This document shows positions 1-7,977 of a DNA stretch of 64,000 bases, in pieces. The stretch covers positions 38,244-102,243 of the forward strand of contig CAIVZR010000056.1 of assembly GCA_903910445.1 (NCBI GenBank), given 5' to 3'. Numbering within the stretch: position 1 is the stretch's first letter; the number at the start of each line of letters is the position of its first letter. The DNA comes from an uncultured Bacteroidota bacterium. Its GTDB lineage: Bacteria; Bacteroidota; Bacteroidia; UKL13-3. Position numbers and translations under genes: made by a program. The notes under the pieces were generated by a model. It made no database searches. It was not told the origin of the DNA and saw nothing but the letters and a program-made list of their open reading frames with translations.

Positions 1-1
1 T

Positions 2-361
2 ACATTAATGATAGAACCTACCGAAAGTGAAAGCTTGGCGGAGTTAGATCGTTTCTGCGATGCGATGATTGCCATCCGTAAAGAAGTGGAAGATGTAGAA
101 AGTGGCAAAGCAGATAAGACGGATAATGTATTGAAGAATGCACCACATACTGCAGCCATGATTACTGCGAATGAGTGGTCACATGCCTATACTAGAGAAG
201 AAGCAGCCTTCCCTATTTCATTTGTTGCTGATCGAAAATTTTGGCCAAGTGTAGCACGTATCAATAATACTTATGGCGATCGCTATTTGGTATGCAGCTG
301 TGCTCCTATCGCATCTTATGCCGAAGCCGATGAGGCGAAGGTAACTGGGAGCCAAGGTTAA
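2..361 (+). CDS. gcvP: Glycine dehydrogenase (decarboxylating), C-terminal fragment
   Basis: This is the 3' end of the P-protein of the glycine cleavage system, the PLP enzyme that decarboxylates glycine and passes the aminomethyl group to the lipoylated H-protein. The reading frame is already open at base 2, so only about the last 119 residues are in the window and the start lies to the left. The identification rests on the conserved tail: [17 protein letters not shown], the ENVL-like [10 protein letters not shown], the Y(S/T)RE-AAFP segment and a [16 protein letters not shown] block followed by a C-x-C near the end. The catalytic PLP lysine is outside the window. A strong hairpin terminator follows 17 bases after the stop. 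Confidence 0.93.
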   Translation, partial: TLMIEPTESESLAELDRFCDAMIAIRKEVEDVESGKADKTDNVLKNAPHTAAMITANEWSHAYTREEAAFPISFVADRKFWPSVARINNTYGDRYLVCSCAPIASYAEADEAKVTGSQG

Positions 362-377
362 TAAATCCCGACCTAAC

Positions 378-412
378 AAAAAAGCCATTACAAATATGTA
401 ATGGCTTTTTTT
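378..412. terminator. Bidirectional intrinsic terminator between gcvP and the receiver gene
   Basis: A 14-base arm (378-391, A-rich then GCCATTAC) is matched by GTAATGGC followed by a T-run (398-412), with a 6-base loop. Because the arms begin with A's and end with T's, it can stop transcription in both directions. It sits between two convergent genes, gcvP (plus) and the response regulator (minus). Confidence 0.85.
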
Positions 413-425
413 ATTTCTGAAGAAA

Positions 426-872
426 CTAAGAAAGTAATTTCTGGCGGAGGATGAATTCGTACTGTTCGTTATCCCTTTTAATTTTTTGTGATGCTTCGTA
501 ATTATCGTAAGCATCTTGTATTAGTTTCTTTAGTTCTTCGGCAACATAAGGCTTACGTACATACTGATATATTTTTCCTTTGTTTACTGCTTCAATTACC
601 GTTTCCATATCGGTATATCCGGTAAGAAGTATACGCACCGGATCGGGGTAATCTTTCATTACCTCTTCCAAGAACTCAACACCCGTTTTAATTGGCATAC
701 GTTGATCGGTAATAATCACATGAATCTTATTCTTCTCTAGAAGAAGTTTTCCTTCATCGGCCGACTCGGCGATAAAGACTTCAAAATCGATACGGAAATT
801 GGCTTTGAATGAAACTAAATTGTTTCTTTCATCATCCACGTAAAGTACTTTTATTTTAGGTTTCTCGCTCAT
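426..872 (-). CDS. Stand-alone response-regulator receiver protein
   Basis: A 148-residue protein made of one receiver domain plus a short charged C-terminal helix, with no DNA-binding or enzymatic output. Visible hallmarks are the acidic pocket VDDE (residues 12-15), the phospho-acceptor Asp56 in IITDQRMP, the Thr/Ser position in ILLTGYTD (about 81-88) and Lys107 in VRKPY. It is transcribed away from the E1-like/GNAT/kinase set, with only about 54 bases between the two starts, and its receiver resembles that of the hybrid kinase at 4964-6055. It may therefore receive phosphate from one of those kinases; that partnership is inferred. A single receiver usually works by protein contact or as a phosphate sink. 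Confidence 0.85.
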   Translation of the reverse strand: MSEKPKIKVLYVDDERNNLVSFKANFRIDFEVFIAESADEGKLLLEKNKIHVIITDQRMPIKTGVEFLEEVMKDYPDPVRILLTGYTDMETVIEAVNKGKIYQYVRKPYVAEELKKLIQDAYDNYEASQKIKRDNEQYEFILRQKLLS

Positions 873-904
873 AAAACGGTATGTATATTCAATGTAAATT
901 ATGC

Positions 905-912
905 TATATTTG
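905..912 (+). promoter_or_regulatory. Bacteroidota -7 box upstream of the E1-like gene
   Basis: TATATTTG matches the Bacteroidota -7 consensus TAnnTTTG exactly. It lies 14 bases before the ATG at 927, so the leader would be very short. I see no clear -33 TTTG at the expected distance, so this is a half-supported promoter. Confidence 0.45.
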
Positions 913-926
913 CTTTTTTATTAGTG

Positions 927-2039
927 ATGTTCCAAAACAAATATAGCGCTTCCATTCACAAAAGTAATAAAATATCGCAAAATTTCGCGCCCTTGTTTTT
1001 TCGTATTGCAAGTGAGGATGACCTCTTTTATCTCGATAGATTAATCCAATCGCATCCAGAGATTTGCATTATTGATGAAATCAAAAGTCAGCTTCGCGAT
1101 TTAGTCAAGTTGCGAAACCCTTCGAAAAAACTCAACGAAGATGAGATCAATTCCTTGATATTGAGCCATATTAACGAAACAAATATTGACGAATATGGAG
1201 TATGGGTTTATTATCCTTGGTGTAATAAATTAGTTCATCTTTTAGATGAAGGGGAGTTTGTAGAAGTAAGAACCAACAGAAATAAAAATAAGATTACTGC
1301 TGAAGAGCAGTCTCAATTAGCTACAAAAATTGTGGGTGTGATTGGGCTTTCCGTTGGGCAATCGGTATCAGTTACGATGGCCATGGAACGTTGCTTTGGT
1401 GAACTTCGCATTGCCGATTTTGATACTCTAGATCTTACGAATTGCAATAGAATTCGAACTCCGGTTTCAAATTTGGGTTTGCCCAAAGCGGTGATTGTAG
1501 CTAGAGAAATTTCAGAGATAGACCCCTTTCTTACTGTAAAATGTTATTTAGATGGTATTACTCCTGAGAATATAGACGATTTCATGACGAAGGATGGCAA
1601 GTTGGATGTGCTGGTAGAAGAATGTGATAGTGTAGAAATAAAAATTGTTAGTCGATTCAAGGCCAAAGAACATCGTATTCCAGTAGTGATGGAAATGAGT
1701 GATCGTTGTATGATTGATGTGGAGCGATACGACTTAGAGCCTGATTTGAAGATGTTTCAAGGTAATATTGAGCACCTCGATTTAATCAATATCAAGGATT
1801 TAAATCCTCAACAAAAGATGGCATACATGTATCCAATGGTGAGTGGTGATAATGTATCAATGCGACTCAAGGCATCTGTTGGAGAGATGGGAAAAACCTT
1901 ATCTGCATGGCCTCAATTGGCATCTGCAGTAATTCTGGGGGGAGGCGCAAGCGCCGATGTTGTGCGCAGAATTTTACTCGACCATACCCGAATTTCGGGA
2001 AGGTTTTATTTTGATATTGAACAAACCATAGGAAAATAA
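927..2039 (+). CDS. E1/ThiF-family adenylating protein, substrate unknown
   Basis: About 370 residues (numbered here from the GTG at 924). The first ~130 residues match no domain I recognise. From about 135 a ThiF/MoeB/E1 Rossmann fold is visible: the nucleotide loop VGVIGLSVGQS (137-147), ADFDTLDLTNCNR (164-176, the acidic ribose contact and the N-x-x-R element), GLPKA (185-189, the usual ATP-contacting Lys) and EECDS (232-236, replacing the usual D-x-T-D-N). A glycine-rich helix GGGASADVVRRILL closes the domain. The paired CxxC zinc motifs of ThiF and MoeB are absent, and no ubiquitin-like partner is nearby. It resembles the ThiF part of mycobacterial Rv1355c-type proteins. The gene is 83 bases upstream of the LuxI-like acyltransferase. 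ATG 927 directly follows a GTG at 924; no other early start exists. Confidence 0.75.
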   Translation: MFQNKYSASIHKSNKISQNFAPLFFRIASEDDLFYLDRLIQSHPEICIIDEIKSQLRDLVKLRNPSKKLNEDEINSLILSHINETNIDEYGVWVYYPWCNKLVHLLDEGEFVEVRTNRNKNKITAEEQSQLATKIVGVIGLSVGQSVSVTMAMERCFGELRIADFDTLDLTNCNRIRTPVSNLGLPKAVIVAREISEIDPFLTVKCYLDGITPENIDDFMTKDGKLDVLVEECDSVEIKIVSRFKAKEHRIPVVMEMSDRCMIDVERYDLEPDLKMFQGNIEHLDLINIKDLNPQQKMAYMYPMVSGDNVSMRLKASVGEMGKTLSAWPQLASAVILGGGASADVVRRILLDHTRISGRFYFDIEQTIGK

Positions 2040-2122
2040 TTAAAACTTGTTTTGAGAATGTGTTCCATTTTTATAATTTGCACGCAACTTGAAAACAAAT
2101 AACTATTTTTTAGCACACAGAG

Positions 2123-2839
2123 ATGATTAGAATTAGAGCTTTTCGGGCTATAGATGAACCTCAGACCTGCAATAGGTTTTTGGAGGGACACCGAAAGGTG
2201 CTCGAGGAATTCAATTTGGAGAATATCACCACCAATACACCTAAGTGGATAAGCCATCCGCAAACATATGTAGTGATTGGAGAACTTGATGGAGATTTGA
2301 TTGGAGGAATCCGTGTACAATTGGCAGATGGAGATTTTCCATTGCCTGTAGAAGATGCTGTTGGGCATTTTGATGCAAACATTCATAAATTGGTCGAAAA
2401 ATATAGAACAGACGTGGGAACAGGTGAGCTTTGTGGACTTTGGAATTCTAGAAGGCTACCTCCAAACTTGGGGATTACCGTTCTGTTATCCATTGCTGCA
2501 GTGTCCATTTGCGACCAACTAACCATAAAAAACCTTTTTGCAATTTGTGCGGGATATACTTTAGCGGGTGCACGTCGATTGGGCTTTGAGATTGAAAAGT
2601 CGGTTGGAAATAATGGAGAATTTACTTATCCAAATTCTAATTTTGTGGCGAGGGTTTTAAGCATGAATTGTATTACTTTAGCATCCTCCAATGTGCAATA
2701 TAAAGGTGAGATGTTGGATTTAAGAGCTGACCGTAATTTCAAAAGAATTTTGCAAACTTCACAAGAGCCTATTCCTATTGAATACGATCTTATATTGAAG
2801 AATATCACTAGTGACATATTAAATGGTACTAAAAATTAA
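2123..2839 (+). CDS. GNAT-fold acyltransferase resembling LuxI/FeeM-type signal synthases
   Basis: A 238-residue soluble protein. The centre reads like the autoinducer-synthase branch of the GNAT fold: a beta-strand pair YVVIGELDGDLIGGIRV (49-65), an acidic/proline segment (LADGDFPLPVEDAVG, 68-81), then GELCGLWNSRR (101-111), which sits where LuxI proteins have the E-x-SRF motif. A helix rich in small residues follows, then ARRLGFEIE (150-158) in the place of the usual late R-x-G(F/V) strand. The acyl and amino substrates cannot be told from sequence; an N-acyl amino acid or a homoserine-lactone-like product are both possible. It lies 6 bases upstream of a membrane sensor kinase, so the two are probably co-transcribed. 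A generic GNAT acetyltransferase remains an alternative. Confidence 0.65.
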   Translation: MIRIRAFRAIDEPQTCNRFLEGHRKVLEEFNLENITTNTPKWISHPQTYVVIGELDGDLIGGIRVQLADGDFPLPVEDAVGHFDANIHKLVEKYRTDVGTGELCGLWNSRRLPPNLGITVLLSIAAVSICDQLTIKNLFAICAGYTLAGARRLGFEIEKSVGNNGEFTYPNSNFVARVLSMNCITLASSNVQYKGEMLDLRADRNFKRILQTSQEPIPIEYDLILKNITSDILNGTKN

Positions 2840-2845
2840 CGAATA

Positions 2846-4960
2846 ATGAGACAAAGAATCCTCCTGATGTTGCTGCTCTTCAGAGCGGTTGTTTCATATT
2901 CCATACAACCCGTTACTTTTCAAAAGAACGATCAGCCACAACTCATTGGTAAAAAAATTGAATATTACGAAGATAAAAAGAGTGATAAAAAAATTGAAGA
3001 GATTGCCAATAATGTAACTTTCACTCCCCACGCTAAAGATGTTGCTAATTTCGGACTTGAAAATTCATCTTTTTGGATTCATTTTCAAATTTTCAATAAC
3101 TCCGACTTACCCGAATTATTATTGGAGGTAGCCCAACCACAAGAAGATGAGATAGAACTCTATACCCGAAATGCTGATGGTAGTTTTATTGTTATAAAGA
3201 TGGGCGACAAATTGCCTTTCAGCGAACGTAGCTATCGTTTTCCAGCATTTATTTTCAAGTTACCCCTCTTGCCTGCTGCAACTGGCGACTATTACCTTAG
3301 AGTAAAAAATCACGAACAACAACAAGTGCCAATCTATATCGGGGCACCTGATGATATCATTAATAAAAATATCAATAGCGAAACCATCATCGCTTTGTAT
3401 ATGGGTATCATCCTCGTGATGTTTCTATATAACCTCTTTTTGTATTTTAGTATTCGCGACAAATCCTATCTCTATTATGTATCTTATGTAATTACCATTG
3501 GTATTACACAAATAGCATTATTGGGATACGCATTTAAATTCTTATGGCCTAATAACCCATGGTTGCAAAATAATGCAACCTATATCTTTAGTAGTTTATC
3601 AGGCATCGCAATTTCAATCTTCTTACAAGACTTCTTAAAAACGCGTATTGTAACGCCTCGATTAAGCAGAATCATAGATGTATTCGTTTTAGGATATATT
3701 ATTTGCATACCGATTGCAACTGTTTTCCACCAATATATCACAGGATATTACATGCTTCAAGTACTCGGAATGGGTGGAGCAGCAATAGCAATTGCAACTG
3801 CAGTAATTGCACTTCAGAAGAAAGTTGCTTCAGCAAAATTCTTTCTATTCGCTTGGTTGGTATTTCTTTTAGGAGTTATCATTTTCGTTTGTAAAGATTA
3901 CAATATCGTACCATATAATTCATTCTCACTCTATACACTTCCTTTAGGATCGGCCATTGAGTTAGTGCTCATCTCCTTTGCTTTGGCCAACCGTATCAAT
4001 ATCTTGAAAAAAGAAAAAGAAGCTTCTCAAATGGAAGCGCTGAGAGCTGCTGAAGAAAATGAACGCTTGGTATTAGAGCAAAATACAATCCTCGATGCAG
4101 AGGTGAAAGAGCGAACTAAAGATTTGCAATCGGCCATGGTTGAATTAAAACGTTCGGAAGTGGAATTGGTAAATCGTGAGAAGATGTCGTCATTGGGTTT
4201 GCTTACTGCTGGTATTGCTCACGAAATTAATAATCCAATTAACTTTGTTTCTGCAAGTGTATCACCATTAAAACGCGATATCCTCGATATCATCGATTTA
4301 ATGAATGAGTACGAAACTTTACATGGTGACGGATTTACAAAGGAACGTTTTGAGGAAATTGAAAAGATGAAGGAGCGATTGGATACACCATTTGTTGTTG
4401 AAGAAATTAATATGCTTCTAAATGGTATTGAAGAAGGAGCAGTTCGCACAGCCAATATCGTTCGTGGATTGCAAAAGTTCTCACGCTCTGATGAACATAT
4501 TATGAAGAATGCCGACCTGATTGATGGCATTGAAAATACATTAACGCTCTTAAGCACACAGATTAAAGATCAAATAACCATTGAAAGAGATTACCAACCA
4601 ATTCCATTTTTGGATTGCTCACCAGGTAAACTCAACCAAGTGTTTTTGAATATTCTTTCCAATGCTGTTCATGCTTTGCAGAGCAGTAACAGAAAACAAA
4701 AAATCATCACAATTGCTACTTATGTGAAAGATAATTGCATATTCATCAGTATGAAAGACAATGGAGTTGGAATTCCCGACAGTGAACATGAAAAGATTTT
4801 CGATCCGTTTTATACCACCAAGGAAGTTGGCAAAGGAACTGGCTTAGGATTGTCAATTTCGTATGGCATCATCAAAGATCATAAGGGTGAAATCATTGTG
4901 AATAGCCGCCAGGGAGCTGGTGCTGAATTTATTTTAAAACTTCCGATTATTACCTACTAA
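2846..4960 (+). CDS. 7TM-DISM sensor histidine kinase
   Basis: A 704-residue membrane kinase. After an N-terminal signal-like segment there is a periplasmic beta-rich sensor of the 7TMR-DISMED2 type (about 25-175; note FWIHFQIFNNSD and YYLRVKNHEQQQVP), then seven hydrophobic helices (about 180-390), a coiled coil rich in Glu and Lys (about 395-440), a HisKA dimerisation helix with His459 in AGIAHEINNP, and a HATPase domain with N-box NILSNAVHAL, G1 DNGVGIP, F-box FDPFYTTK and G2 GTGLGLSI. DISM2 sensors are known or suspected to bind small carbohydrates or other ligands outside the cytoplasm. It is 6 bases after the LuxI-like gene and 3 bases before the hybrid kinase, so it is a natural candidate receptor for whatever that enzyme makes; this is inference. 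Confidence 0.9.
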   Translation: MRQRILLMLLLFRAVVSYSIQPVTFQKNDQPQLIGKKIEYYEDKKSDKKIEEIANNVTFTPHAKDVANFGLENSSFWIHFQIFNNSDLPELLLEVAQPQEDEIELYTRNADGSFIVIKMGDKLPFSERSYRFPAFIFKLPLLPAATGDYYLRVKNHEQQQVPIYIGAPDDIINKNINSETIIALYMGIILVMFLYNLFLYFSIRDKSYLYYVSYVITIGITQIALLGYAFKFLWPNNPWLQNNATYIFSSLSGIAISIFLQDFLKTRIVTPRLSRIIDVFVLGYIICIPIATVFHQYITGYYMLQVLGMGGAAIAIATAVIALQKKVASAKFFLFAWLVFLLGVIIFVCKDYNIVPYNSFSLYTLPLGSAIELVLISFALANRINILKKEKEASQMEALRAAEENERLVLEQNTILDAEVKERTKDLQSAMVELKRSEVELVNREKMSSLGLLTAGIAHEINNPINFVSASVSPLKRDILDIIDLMNEYETLHGDGFTKERFEEIEKMKERLDTPFVVEEINMLLNGIEEGAVRTANIVRGLQKFSRSDEHIMKNADLIDGIENTLTLLSTQIKDQITIERDYQPIPFLDCSPGKLNQVFLNILSNAVHALQSSNRKQKIITIATYVKDNCIFISMKDNGVGIPDSEHEKIFDPFYTTKEVGKGTGLGLSISYGIIKDHKGEIIVNSRQGAGAEFILKLPIITY

Positions 4961-4963
4961 GAA

Positions 4964-6055
4964 ATGAGACCTAAAATTTTATATGTAGATGACGAACATC
5001 AAAATCTGACGATTTTCGCATCCCTCCTCCGAAAGCAATACGAGGTACTTACTTCAGTCACGGTTTCTGGAGCTTACGACATCCTTCATGAGCACAAGGA
5101 TATTCCTATTGTGGTGGCCGACGAAAGAATGCCAGAGCAAAGGGGTATTACTTTTCTTGAGAATGTTAAAACCATTAATCCCGATTGCATCAGGATTTTA
5201 TTAACCGGATTCGCGGATAAGGAAGTACTCGAATATGCTATCAATAAATCGGGGATTTCATTCTTTATTGAGAAGCCGTGGAATGAAACCATTCTTCACA
5301 TATCGCTTGAAAATGCAATTGAGCTCTATGATTCTCGTCAAATTTTAAGACTCAGAAATGTGGAACTTCAAAAAGCGAATGATGCCCTCACACGCTTTAC
5401 CTATAGCGCTTCCCATGAAATGCGTTCACCCCTCACCAATATACTCGGAATCGTAAAAGTATCGCGCTTAGATAATGATATAGAAGATCTGAAGAACTAT
5501 TTCAATATGATTGAATCTTCCGTGATTCATCTCGACGGATTTGTAAAAAACTTAATTGGATACTATAAAAATGCAGGGATTGATTTGGAATTCCATGAAG
5601 TGGATATTCAAAAAATAATAGATGAAATTATTGGCGCATTCAAATTTATTGAAGGCTCTAAAAATATCACATATAATGTTTCTGTCGAAGGAACAGAGAA
5701 GCTCATTTCCGATGCTACCCGTATTAAAATGGTGATGACGAACTTAGTGACCAATGCCATCAAGTTTCAGAAGAATGATGGAACACCATCTGTCATCAAT
5801 ATACATGTCAATGTTAATGCAAGTGAAGCAAGTATCGTAATTAGTGATAACGGAATTGGAATAGATGAAGAAGAACAAAAGAAACTTTTCAATATGTTCT
5901 ATCGCTCCTTACATCCCCGTTCTGGTACTGGAATTGGATTGTTTATTGTAAAAGAAACCATCGAAAAGCTCGGAGGCACCATCACCCTCTCTTCACAAAA
6001 AGAAGTAGGAACTACCTTCAAAATTTCACTCTTAAATCACCTTGCTAAAAAATGA
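4964..6055 (+). CDS. Receiver-histidine kinase hybrid (soluble)
   Basis: A 363-residue cytoplasmic protein with an N-terminal receiver and a C-terminal kinase. Receiver: VDDE at 8-11, phospho-acceptor Asp53 in VVADERMP, and the Lys in FIEKPWN. A coiled-coil linker leads to HisKA His151 in SASHEMRSPL, then a HATPase domain with NLVTNAIKF (N-box), DNGIGID (G1), LFNMFYR and GTGIGLFIV (G2). This order (receiver before kinase) fits a kinase whose activity is set by phosphorylation of its own receiver, for example by the membrane kinase encoded 3 bases upstream. Its stop overlaps the start of the next receiver gene by 4 bases, which implies coupled translation. Confidence 0.9.
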   Translation: MRPKILYVDDEHQNLTIFASLLRKQYEVLTSVTVSGAYDILHEHKDIPIVVADERMPEQRGITFLENVKTINPDCIRILLTGFADKEVLEYAINKSGISFFIEKPWNETILHISLENAIELYDSRQILRLRNVELQKANDALTRFTYSASHEMRSPLTNILGIVKVSRLDNDIEDLKNYFNMIESSVIHLDGFVKNLIGYYKNAGIDLEFHEVDIQKIIDEIIGAFKFIEGSKNITYNVSVEGTEKLISDATRIKMVMTNLVTNAIKFQKNDGTPSVINIHVNVNASEASIVISDNGIGIDEEEQKKLFNMFYRSLHPRSGTGIGLFIVKETIEKLGGTITLSSQKEVGTTFKISLLNHLAKK

Positions 6056-6432
6056 TACAGCCTAAGTTTATAATTGTTGATGATAACCCGATTGATTTAA
6101 TGGTAAACAGGCGTTTGCTACAAAATACCTTCGAGGGTGCTACGGTGAATTCATTTAATAACTCCGTTGATGCTGTTGAGTTCTTTAAGAAGAATGGAAA
6201 TAATAGCGCCGAGTTACCCAATGTACTTTTGCTCGATATTATCATGCCCCGTCTTGATGGCTTTCAAGTAATTGAAGAACTCGAAAAAATATTCACTGCA
6301 ATTCCTTTTAAAATTTTTCTACTATCATCAACATTGGATGATGCCGATTTCGACAAGGCCAAGGAAAGCCGTTCGGTTCAAAGAATTCTTGGAAAACCAT
6401 TGGATACCGAGAACCTGAAAACGCTAATCTAA
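6052..6432 (+). CDS. Stand-alone response-regulator receiver protein
   Basis: A 126-residue single receiver domain with no output domain. Acidic pocket VDDN (9-12), phospho-acceptor Asp62 in LLLDIIMP, the switch Ser in FLLSST and Lys115 in RILGKPL are all present. The start overlaps the hybrid-kinase stop by 4 bases, so it is very probably the direct target of that kinase. It differs from the receiver at 426-872 in loop lengths and looks more like the Rcp1/CheY-type receivers that relay to other proteins. It ends 3 bases before the convergent gene at 6436. Confidence 0.88.
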   Translation: MIQPKFIIVDDNPIDLMVNRRLLQNTFEGATVNSFNNSVDAVEFFKKNGNNSAELPNVLLLDIIMPRLDGFQVIEELEKIFTAIPFKIFLLSSTLDDADFDKAKESRSVQRILGKPLDTENLKTLI

Positions 6433-6435
6433 TTA

Positions 6436-6702
6436 TTACTTGCCCTTTTCTTGAGAAGCTTCAATGAAGTTTCCTTCTGAATCAAAAGAGGCCTCAAATT
6501 CTTTGCCATCGCTTTTCCATTCGGCTTCATATTCTAATTTTCCATGTTCCTTCTCTTTGCTCCATTGAGGGTCAGTAACTGAGGGATATCGTGCAGCAAA
6601 AGCCGAACGAACTGCGGGTGGTACCGATTCAGTTATTAATTTTTGTTCGATGCATGCTGAGATGAATAACAAAAATATAAATAGGGTTAGATATTTATTC
6701 AT
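6436..6702 (-). CDS. Small PepSY-like lipoprotein
   Basis: An 88-residue protein with a lipoprotein signal peptide: a hydrophobic stretch followed by the lipobox ISAC (Cys17). The mature part, with VPPAVRSAFAARYP followed by W-x-K-E and YEAEWKSDGKEFEASFD, fits the PepSY-like putative beta-lactamase-inhibitor fold common in Bacteroidota, where short Ala/Phe-rich helices alternate with beta-hairpins. No enzymatic residues are visible; such proteins are thought to bind peptides or proteins in the periplasm. It is convergent with the receiver gene and stands alone, 42 bases downstream of the HD gene on the same strand. Confidence 0.75.
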   Translation of the reverse strand: MNKYLTLFIFLLFISACIEQKLITESVPPAVRSAFAARYPSVTDPQWSKEKEHGKLEYEAEWKSDGKEFEASFDSEGNFIEASQEKGK

Positions 6703-6744
6703 GATATAGGTTAGCGTTAATTGCTTGATTTGATTAATAAAAGA

Positions 6745-7977
6745 TTAGAAATGATCATACCAGGTAAGATAGAATTTCTTCACCGTCTTACTTAATGCCA
6801 TAATATTATGTTGGTCGCTTGCCTTTGCAATATCGCGTACCGCCCCATCTTGATATAAAATTTTAATGGTATTCACCGCGCTATTATATGCGTTATTCTC
6901 TACCTTACCCTGTAATACAAAGTAGGCAGCATCTTCAACACTTATCTTTAACAATTTAGATACGTGCTTCAACCTGCGATCGATTTCGGCCTTTGGAGTT
7001 TCCTTATCGCTGATAAGCACTTCAGGTAATTTGCGATTCAAGATATTCCTACACAAAGAACTCAATACTTTATCAGAATGATTTTGCCAAACTTTAATCG
7101 AAGTGGTAATATCATTATCGTCGAGCTGGCTGAATAAATCGAGATTCAAAGGATTGGAAGCGAATTGTTTTGCGCTGATATGGTTATAAAGAAAATGTTC
7201 AAATGCTGGAGTAGCAAATAATTGCACCTTTTTTTTCGCCAATTCGCGTGCCCTGCGCAAAATTGCAATAAGTACTTGCTCAGCTGCCAATACCGTTTTA
7301 TGCAAATACACCTGCCAATACATGAGCCTACGCGAAATGATAAAATTCTCAATGCTATAAATACCCTTCACTTCAACCACCAACTCATCTTTCCTTACAT
7401 CCAACATTTTAATAATTCGATCACTCCCAATCATCCCTTCTATCACACCCGTGAAGAAACTATCTCTTCGTAAATAATCAAGCCGATCCATATCTAATTG
7501 ACCACTTACCAACTGATGAAGAAATTTCTTGCTATATAGATTATTGAAAATCTGAATCGCCATTGTTAAGCGGCCCCCGAACTCCTCATTCAATTTATTC
7601 ATCATCAACGCCGAGATTGTTTCATGACTCACTTTTTGAACAATACTGTTTTCAAGAGCGTGAGAAAATGGACCATGTCCGATATCGTGAAGTAATACAG
7701 CTACACACGCTGCCTCGGCCTCGGCATCAGTAATTTGCACGCCTTTTAACTTCAAGTTATCAATGGCCTGTGTTGTTAGCCACATCGCTCCTAATGCATG
7801 ATGAAATCGGGTATGCAATGCTCCAGGGTATACCAAATGGGTTAACCCCAACTGTTTTATTCGCCGCAATCGCTGAAACCATGGGTGTTCCAACAATTCA
7901 AAAACCAAGTCGTATGGAATTTTTATAAATCCATACACGGGGTCATTCACAATCTTATTTTTATTTTTCTGTGTCAT
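6745..7977 (-). CDS. HD-domain phosphohydrolase (dGTPase-like)
   Basis: A 410-residue member of the HD superfamily close to the YdhJ/dNTP triphosphohydrolase group. The metal-binding motif is visible as H in TRFHHALG (about 57-63), the HD pair in LLHDIGHGPFSHALE (95-109, H97-D98) and the distal Asp in QLDMDRLDYLRRDS. A QRLRRIKQLG segment near residue 35 is typical of the family. The likely reaction is hydrolysis of a nucleotide phosphate, but the substrate cannot be read from sequence. Its ATG lies inside the 3' end of the upstream glycosyltransferase gene (17-base overlap), so the two form an operon. It is cytoplasmic, with no membrane segments. Confidence 0.85.
   Translation of the reverse strand: MTQKNKNKIVNDPVYGFIKIPYDLVFELLEHPWFQRLRRIKQLGLTHLVYPGALHTRFHHALGAMWLTTQAIDNLKLKGVQITDAEAEAACVAVLLHDIGHGPFSHALENSIVQKVSHETISALMMNKLNEEFGGRLTMAIQIFNNLYSKKFLHQLVSGQLDMDRLDYLRRDSFFTGVIEGMIGSDRIIKMLDVRKDELVVEVKGIYSIENFIISRRLMYWQVYLHKTVLAAEQVLIAILRRARELAKKKVQLFATPAFEHFLYNHISAKQFASNPLNLDLFSQLDDNDITTSIKVWQNHSDKVLSSLCRNILNRKLPEVLISDKETPKAEIDRRLKHVSKLLKISVEDAAYFVLQGKVENNAYNSAVNTIKILYQDGAVRDIAKASDQHNIMALSKTVKKFYLTWYDHF

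Noticed and set aside
2006..2386. A 126-residue open frame antisense to the start of the LuxI-like gene
   Set aside because: It overlaps two convincing genes on the other strand and shows no domain; its composition is that of reversed coding sequence.
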